Of a stretch of DNA of 64,000 nt, positions 58,020 through 64,000 are shown piece by piece. The stretch covers positions 1-64,000 of the forward strand of contig NZ_JAAIXY010000032.1 in NCBI RefSeq assembly GCF_010894455.1. The letters are read 5' to 3'. This DNA is from Myxococcus eversor. GTDB lineage: Bacteria; Myxococcota; Myxococcia; Myxococcales; Myxococcaceae. How positions within the stretch are numbered: the stretch's first letter is position 1; every line of letters starts with the position of its first letter. The translations under genes and the position numbers were made by a program. The notes beneath the pieces are model-generated. The model did no database searches, had not been told where the DNA came from, and saw only the letters and a list, made by a program, of their open reading frames with translations.

Positions 58020-60425
58020 ATGCCGGCGCTCATGGCCAGGCAGGATGGCGCCAGCGAAGATCCCGACCGGGGGCGGCGCATTGGAAAATACGAAATCCTC
58101 ACCCGCCTCTCGATGGGAGGAATGGCGGAGCTGTTCCTCGCCTTCACCTCGGGGCCGGGCGGATTTCGCAAGTTCGTGGCCGTCAAGCAGATCCTCCCGG
58201 ACATCAAGAAGGACGAGCAGTTCGTCCAGATGTTCCTGGATGAGGCGCGAATCACGGCGGCGTTCTCGCACGCGAACATCGGGCAGGTGTTCGACCTGGG
58301 CGAGGACGGCGGCGAGCTGTACCTGGCCATGGAGTTCCTGCCCGGCCAGAACCTGGAGCAGGTGGTCAAGGCCGCCGCGCGCCAGCAGTACGCGCTGCCG
58401 CTCGGCTTCATCGGCCGGGTGATTCGCGATACGTGCCTGGGGCTGCACTACGCGCACCACTTCACGGACCCCTCCGGGCGTCCCGTCTCGGTGGTGCACC
58501 GCGACGTGTCTCCGAAGAACGTGATGCTCACCTATGACGGCGTCGTCAAGGTGATCGACTTCGGCATCGCCAAGGCGCGCGGTCGGCTGGGGCGCACCCA
58601 GGTAGGCACGGTGAAGGGGACCAGCGGGTACATGTCCCCGGAGCAGGTGCGCGGCCAGGGGATGGACGGCCGCAGCGACTTGTTCTCCGTGGGGGTGATG
58701 CTGCACGAGATGCTCACCGGCCAGCGGCTGTTCAACGGTCCGCACGAGGCCGCGGTGATGTTGCAGATTGTCGAGGCGAACGTCGTCTCGCCCCGCGCGG
58801 GCAACCCGGACATCCCGGAGGCGATGGACGCGGTGGTGATGCGCGCGCTGTCGCGCGACGTGGCGCAGCGCTTCGCGAGTGGCCGGGAGATGGCGCGCGC
58901 CATCGAGGCGGCGCTGGGCTCGGAGCTGTTCGACGAGGACGGCATCACCGAGGTGATGGGCGAGCTGTTCAAGGAGAAGCGCCAGAAGACGCGCACGCTC
59001 CTGGAGCTGGCCAGCAGCGCCGAGGACGCCCGGGTCAGTGAGGCGGCCGGCGCGCTCCAACAGGATGAAGTGGCCGAGCCCGGGGCCGCGACGCGGGTCC
59101 CCACGCCGCGCGCCAGGGCCGCTCCGTCGACGGCGGTGCAGTCCCGCACGGATGTGAGCAGCGCGCCCAAGCCCGTGCCGCAGCGGCGTCCGGCCGCGCC
59201 CTCGGACGCGGAGGTGTCCACGCGCGTGGGAGTTGGCAGCGCGCCCAAGCCCGTGCCGCAGCGGCGTCCGACCACGGCGACGGACGCGGAGCTTCCGACG
59301 CGCGTGGGTGCTGGCAGTGGGCCCAAGGCCGTGCCGCAGCGCAGGAGCGCCTCGGAGGGTGCCTCGGCGACGCCGCGCAAGCCCCGGCTTGCCCTGGAGT
59401 CGGGCCTCTCGCGCACGCCCAGGCCCCGTCCCTCGGAGCCCGAGGAGGCGGTGGAGGATTCGGAGTCGCTCGACGAGCCGAGTGAGCTGTCGACGCAGCA
59501 GTTCCGCTCGCGTCCTCCGCGTCCCGGAGCGGCCCAGGCGGGGGCCCGGAGCGGGGCCCGAGGCGCCGCGCGCAATGGGGCCGAGCGCTCCGACACGCCC
59601 CGGCAGACGCCCGTGGCGAAGCCTCCCTCGCGCTGGATGGGGCGCCTGGTGCTCCTCCTGGTGCTGGGGGGCCTGGGTTATGCGGCGACGCTGCCCGCCG
59701 TCCGAGCGCAGTTCGCGCCCGCGCTCGACTCCGCGAAGGCCTGGGTGAAGGCGGAGATGGATCCGCAGGCCACGAAGGACCCCTCGGAGGCAGCGGCCTG
59801 GCCGCCGCAGCAGAAGCCGGGTCCTCCGCCGGGTTTCCCGGGCACGACGCCTCCGGCGGATCCGCGCCCGGGCGCGCAGGCCGCCGCACCCGAGCCCGCG
59901 CCGACCGAGCCCGCTCCCGAGGCGCCGGAGCCCGTCGAGAAGCAACCCCCGGAGCCGTCCGGTACGCCCGTCGTGCGCACCGCGTCCGCCACGTCTCCGC
60001 GCAAGGGGAAGGACGCCGCGACGTCACCGACGACCGGGAAGGGTGGGGCGGAGGCCTCCAGCAAGCCGACCCCGAAGCGAGGCGATAGCAAGGCCAAGGA
60101 CGTGCCCGAGCCGGTCACCACCGTGACGCAGGAAGAGGACGTCGCGGAGGTGATGGACACCAGCACCCCCAAGGGCGCGGCGAAGGCGGGCATGGGGTGG
60201 ATCACCCTCTACACGGTGCCTCGGGCGGCCGTGTTCGACGGTGCCACCCAGTTGGGCACCTCTCCGCTGCAGAAGTTCCCGCTGCCGGTGGGGACCTACA
60301 GCTTGCGGCTGGTCGACCCCACGAACGCGGACGGGGTGAGCCGTCGGTTGTCTGCACCCGTCCGCCCCGGTGAGGTGACGAAGCTGCAGATTCGACTGGA
60401 GGACCTCCCCCTGTACAAGGAGTGA
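58020..60425 (+). CDS. Membrane-anchored Ser/Thr protein kinase with PEGA domain
   Basis: An 801-residue kinase. The catalytic domain (about 24-300) has lysine K56, Glu75, HRDVSPKN (160-167) and DFG (180-182). A long low-complexity linker (about 340-535) includes three copies of a 26-residue repeat. One membrane span (about 542-560, LVLLLVLGGLGYAATLP) separates it from an outer Pro/Ala/Lys-rich region, and a PEGA-type domain closes the protein (GWITLYTVPRAAVFDGATQLGTSPLQKFPLPVGTYSLRLVDP). This is a common myxobacterial kinase plan. The start could also be ATG 58032. It is divergent from the cysteine-rich gene. Confidence 0.9.
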   Translation: MPALMARQDGASEDPDRGRRIGKYEILTRLSMGGMAELFLAFTSGPGGFRKFVAVKQILPDIKKDEQFVQMFLDEARITAAFSHANIGQVFDLGEDGGELYLAMEFLPGQNLEQVVKAAARQQYALPLGFIGRVIRDTCLGLHYAHHFTDPSGRPVSVVHRDVSPKNVMLTYDGVVKVIDFGIAKARGRLGRTQVGTVKGTSGYMSPEQVRGQGMDGRSDLFSVGVMLHEMLTGQRLFNGPHEAAVMLQIVEANVVSPRAGNPDIPEAMDAVVMRALSRDVAQRFASGREMARAIEAALGSELFDEDGITEVMGELFKEKRQKTRTLLELASSAEDARVSEAAGALQQDEVAEPGAATRVPTPRARAAPSTAVQSRTDVSSAPKPVPQRRPAAPSDAEVSTRVGVGSAPKPVPQRRPTTATDAELPTRVGAGSGPKAVPQRRSASEGASATPRKPRLALESGLSRTPRPRPSEPEEAVEDSESLDEPSELSTQQFRSRPPRPGAAQAGARSGARGAARNGAERSDTPRQTPVAKPPSRWMGRLVLLLVLGGLGYAATLPAVRAQFAPALDSAKAWVKAEMDPQATKDPSEAAAWPPQQKPGPPPGFPGTTPPADPRPGAQAAAPEPAPTEPAPEAPEPVEKQPPEPSGTPVVRTASATSPRKGKDAATSPTTGKGGAEASSKPTPKRGDSKAKDVPEPVTTVTQEEDVAEVMDTSTPKGAAKAGMGWITLYTVPRAAVFDGATQLGTSPLQKFPLPVGTYSLRLVDPTNADGVSRRLSAPVRPGEVTKLQIRLEDLPLYKE
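59160..59348 (+). repeat. 78-bp tandem repeat inside the kinase gene
   Basis: Copies begin at 59160, 59238 and 59316 (exact 78-base step); the third is partial. Each encodes a 26-residue unit of the form SAPKPVPQRRP(A/T)..(S/T)DAE(V/L).TRVG(V/A)G. It lies in the linker between the kinase domain and membrane span. Confidence 0.8.
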
Positions 60426-60434
60426 GCGCCATCC

Positions 60435-60463
60435 TTGACGCTCCCGGACCCCCTCACTAGGGT
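60435..60463 (+). promoter_or_regulatory. Sigma-70-type promoter of glyQS
   Basis: TTGACG (60435-60440), a 17-base spacer and TAGGGT (60458-60463) lie 47 bases before the glyQ start. GGACCC/GGGTCC (60446-60465) forms an inverted repeat overlapping the -10. The latter may be chance or a small operator. Confidence 0.5.
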
Positions 60464-60509
60464 CCGCGGGTTCCTCCTTCGACGCACCGCGAGAAGGACA
60501 CCCAAAGCT

Positions 60510-61491
<982 letters not shown>

Positions 61492-61502
<11 letters not shown>

Positions 61503-63597
61503 TCTGCTGCTGGAAATCGGCGCGGAGGAGATTCCCGCGTCGTTCATCGGCCCCGCGCTGGAGGACATGCGTCGCGTGTTGACGGAGCGCATGGCGGAGG
61601 CGCGCCTGAAGCACGGTGAGGTGAGCGTCTACGGCACGCCCCGGCGGCTGGCGGTGCTGGTGCGGGACGTGGCGGACGCGGGCGAGGACGTGGTGAAGGA
61701 GGTGCTGGGGCCCAGCGCCAAGGCCGCGTTCGACGCGCAGGGCAAGCCCACCAAGGCGGCCGAGAAGTTCGCCGAGAGCCTCAAGCTGTCGGTGGACGCC
61801 CTGGGGCGCTCGCAGACGGCCAAGGGCGAGTACCTGTCGGCGCGCGTGGAGGAGAAGGGGCGCCCGGCGGCGGACACGTTGAAGGACGCGCTGCACGTCG
61901 CGGTGCACTCCATCAACTTCCGCAAGTCCATGCGCTGGGGTGACGTGGAGTCGTCCTTCGCGCGCCCGGTGCAGTGGCTGGTGGCGCTGCTGGGCGGGGA
62001 CGTGATTCCCGTCGTCTTCGGCGACGTGAAGAGCGGCCGTACCACCCACGGTCACCGGTTCCTCTCGCCCGGCGCCATCGAGCTGAAGGCGCCCGCGGAC
62101 TACGAGGCCTCGCTGGCGAAGGCGAACGTCGTCGCGGACATCGCGAAGCGTCGCGCGCAACTGGTGGAGAAGCTGGCGGTGGCGGCGAAGGCGGCCGGCG
62201 GCAAGCTGCTGGAGGACGAGGGACTCGTCGACCAGGTGACGAACCTGGTGGAGCTGCCCAGCCCCGTTGTCGGGACGTTCGAGGAGCGGCACCTGGACCT
62301 TCCTCCGGAGGTGCTGGTGCAGGAGATGAAGAGCCACCAGCGCTACTTCTCGCTGGTGGACGGGGCGGGGAAGCTCCTGCCCAAGTTCATCGCCGTGTCC
62401 AACACGCCCGTGCGTGACGAGCAGCTGAGCCTGCGCGGCTACCAGCGCGTGCTGCGCGCGCGTCTGGCGGACGGCCGGTTCTTCTACGACGAGGACCGCA
62501 AGACGCCGCTGATGGACCGCGTGGAGAAGCTGGGCCGCGTGGTGTGGCAGGGGCAGCTGGGCACGTATCTGGAGAAGGTGGAGCGCTTCCGCACGCTGGG
62601 CGTGTGGCTGGCGGTCCAGACGAAGCGGGCGGGGGAGAGCGCGACCATCGAGCGCGCCGCCACGCTGGCCAAGGCGGACCTCGTCACCGGCATGGTGGGC
62701 GAGTTCCCGGAGCTCCAGGGCGTCATGGGCCGCGAGTACGCGCGCGCCAGTGGCGAGCCGGAGGCGGTGGCCCAGGCCATCTTCGAGCACTACCTTCCTC
62801 GCGGCGCCGAGGACGCGCTGCCCACGCAGGACGCGGGCGCGCTCATCGGCATCGCGGACCGGCTGGACTCGCTGTGTGGCATCTTCGCCATCGGCAAGGC
62901 GCCCAGCGGCGCGGCGGACCCGTTCGGGTTGCGCCGGGCGTGCATCGCCATCATCCGGCTGGTGCTGGGGCGGGGCTACCGCTTCAGCCTGGCGGGGGCG
63001 GTGGACGAGGCGCTTCGGCTGCTCGCGCCCAAGCTGGCCAACGTCAAGCGCAAGGCCGGTGACGCCGCGCCCCGTGAGCAGGTGCTGGAGTTCTTCCGGG
63101 GGCGCCTCAAGTCCCTGTGGGGCGAGCAGCACCGCACGGACGTGGTGGAGGCGGTGCTGGCGGCCGGGTTCGACGACCTCGTCGCCGCGCACAAGCGCCT
63201 GGAGGCGCTGAGCCTCCTCGTCGGGCGCGCGGACTTCCAGCCCCTGGCCGTGGCCTTCAAGCGCGTGGTCAACATCGTGGAGAAGCAGGGCCGTGACGTG
63301 GCGGGCGGGCAGACGCAGGCCCAGAAGCTGGTGGACGACGCCGAGCGGCAACTCCACTCCGCCTTCACCCAGGCCCGAAACTCCGTGGCGGGGTTCGTCC
63401 AGTCGGACGACTTCTCCGGCGCCCTGAAGGAGATCACCGGCTTGAAGCCCGCCGTGGACACCTTCTTCGACAAGGTGATGGTGATGGCCGAGGACAAGGA
63501 GCTGCGGGAGAACCGCATCCGGCTCCTCGTGGAGATTGGCGCCCTGTTCAACCAGGTGGCCGACTTCTCGAAGATCCAGGCCGAAGCGGCAGCCTGA
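61492..63597 (+). CDS. glyS: Glycyl-tRNA synthetase beta subunit
   Basis: A 701-residue tRNA-binding subunit. It starts at GTG 61492 inside the end of glyQ (MARDLLLEIGAEEIPASFIGPAL). Other conserved stretches are MRWGDVESSFARPVQWLVALLGG, EVLVQEMKSHQRYFSLVDGAGKLLPKFIAVSN, ARLADGRFFYDEDRKTPL and the C-terminal ADFQPLAVAFKRVVNI and FFDKVMVMAEDKELRENRIRLL. Length is usual. The two subunits are translated together from one message. Confidence 0.97.
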
Positions 63598-63617
63598 CGG
63601 CCGTCTTGAGGCTGCCT

Positions 63618-63650
63618 GCCCCCCGGGGGATGAAGCATGTCCCCGGGGGC
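63618..63650 (+). terminator. GC-rich hairpin after glyS
   Basis: GCCCCCCGGGGGA (about 63618-63630) can pair with TCCCCGGGGGC (63640-63650) around a short loop 20 bases after the glyS stop. No T-run follows, so it is a weak terminator candidate. Confidence 0.45.
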
Positions 63651-63742
63651 GCTGGTTCGTCGGTTTGCGGGCTCCCGGGAATGGAGGGGCCCCTTTCCGG
63701 TTGCCCGGGGGGAGGCCCCTTCCTACACTCCGCCCCCCTCTG

Positions 63743-64000
63743 ATGCGCGCCTACCTCGTCACCTCCGTGCTGCTGCTCGTGTCGTGTTCCGTCGACTCCG
63801 AGCCGAAGCCTCCGCCGTCCACTCGCCTCGTCTATCCGAGCGGTGTCGCCTTCTGGCGCCCCGAGGCCACCACTTCCACGAATGGATTTTTGTACGTGGC
63901 GGGGGCGAACTTCGACAAGTGCTACGGCTCCGGCGCGGTGACGGCGCTGGACCTCGACGCCCTGGGCCTGCGGCCCTTCGGCAAGGACTTCACCGACACC
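63743..64000 (+). CDS. Lipoprotein of unknown function (partial, cut by window end)
   Basis: The first 86 codons of a gene that continues past the window. It opens with a short signal peptide and a lipobox LVSC (Cys15): MRAYLVTSVLLLVSC. The mature part starts SVDSEPKPPPSTRLVYPSGVAFWRPEA, with GFLYVAGANFDKCYGSGAVTALDLDALGL further on, which looks like the first blade of a beta-propeller. A separate transcription unit after glyS is likely; no promoter is evident. Confidence 0.75.
   Translation, partial: MRAYLVTSVLLLVSCSVDSEPKPPPSTRLVYPSGVAFWRPEATTSTNGFLYVAGANFDKCYGSGAVTALDLDALGLRPFGKDFTDT

Noticed and set aside
59160..59348. CRISPR-like array
   Set aside because: Repeats are 78 bp, contiguous, in frame and inside a kinase gene; there are no unique spacers. 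No CRISPR array was seen anywhere in the window.

Overview
The window is a roughly 65-70% GC chromosomal segment. The gene content points to a myxobacterium (Myxococcota, Myxococcaceae-like): a long rpoB/rpoC pair in the tuf-rpmG-tRNA-Trp-secE-nusG-rplKAJL-rpoBC order, a six-TPR lipoprotein resembling the Myxococcus motility protein Tgl, three Ser/Thr protein kinases, an FHA sigma-54 activator and many lipoproteins. All calls come from reading the sequence; no database search was run.

Layout. 1-13149: the transcription/translation core, with the 3' end of tuf, rpmG, tRNA-Trp, secE, nusG, rplK, rplA, an L10-leader region with an attenuator-like hairpin, rplJ, rplL, rpoB, rpoC and a strong terminator. 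13150-19402: two phasin-like coiled-coil proteins, a lytic transglycosylase, two unknown proteins, a Tgl-like lipoprotein, a membrane-anchored HTH protein, recO and a PfkB sugar kinase. 19430-31189: an SBBP-type beta-propeller lipoprotein, an OPT transporter, a signalling cluster (giant kinase-ATPase-TPR protein, cysteine-rich lipoprotein, second kinase) and a convergent FHA sigma-54 activator. 31190-39481: a cyclase-family hydrolase, LysR regulator and porin, then a periplasmic glutaminase divergent from a large PLP decarboxylase.

39463-45398 is the standout: a lower-GC island with a 1649-residue STAND NTPase carrying an N-terminal PD-(D/E)xK (Cap4-like) nuclease. It is coupled by ATGA overlap to a small DUF3969-like protein. 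This architecture fits an Avs-like anti-phage sensor/effector. The block is bounded by an imperfect 28-bp direct repeat (25/28) placed at the 3' end of the decarboxylase gene and directly after the small gene.

45399-57848: a PAS/GAF sensor kinase; an RND efflux operon (small beta-barrel protein, adaptor, permease) under a promoter overlapped by two tandem operators beside a divergent tetR; a metallo-beta-lactamase-fold gene joined by an apparent deletion to an AraC-regulator remnant; a TPR/cNMP-binding protein; and a cysteine-rich secreted protein. 57849-64000: a third kinase with a 26-residue tandem repeat and a PEGA domain, glyQ-glyS, and the start of a lipoprotein gene cut by the window end.
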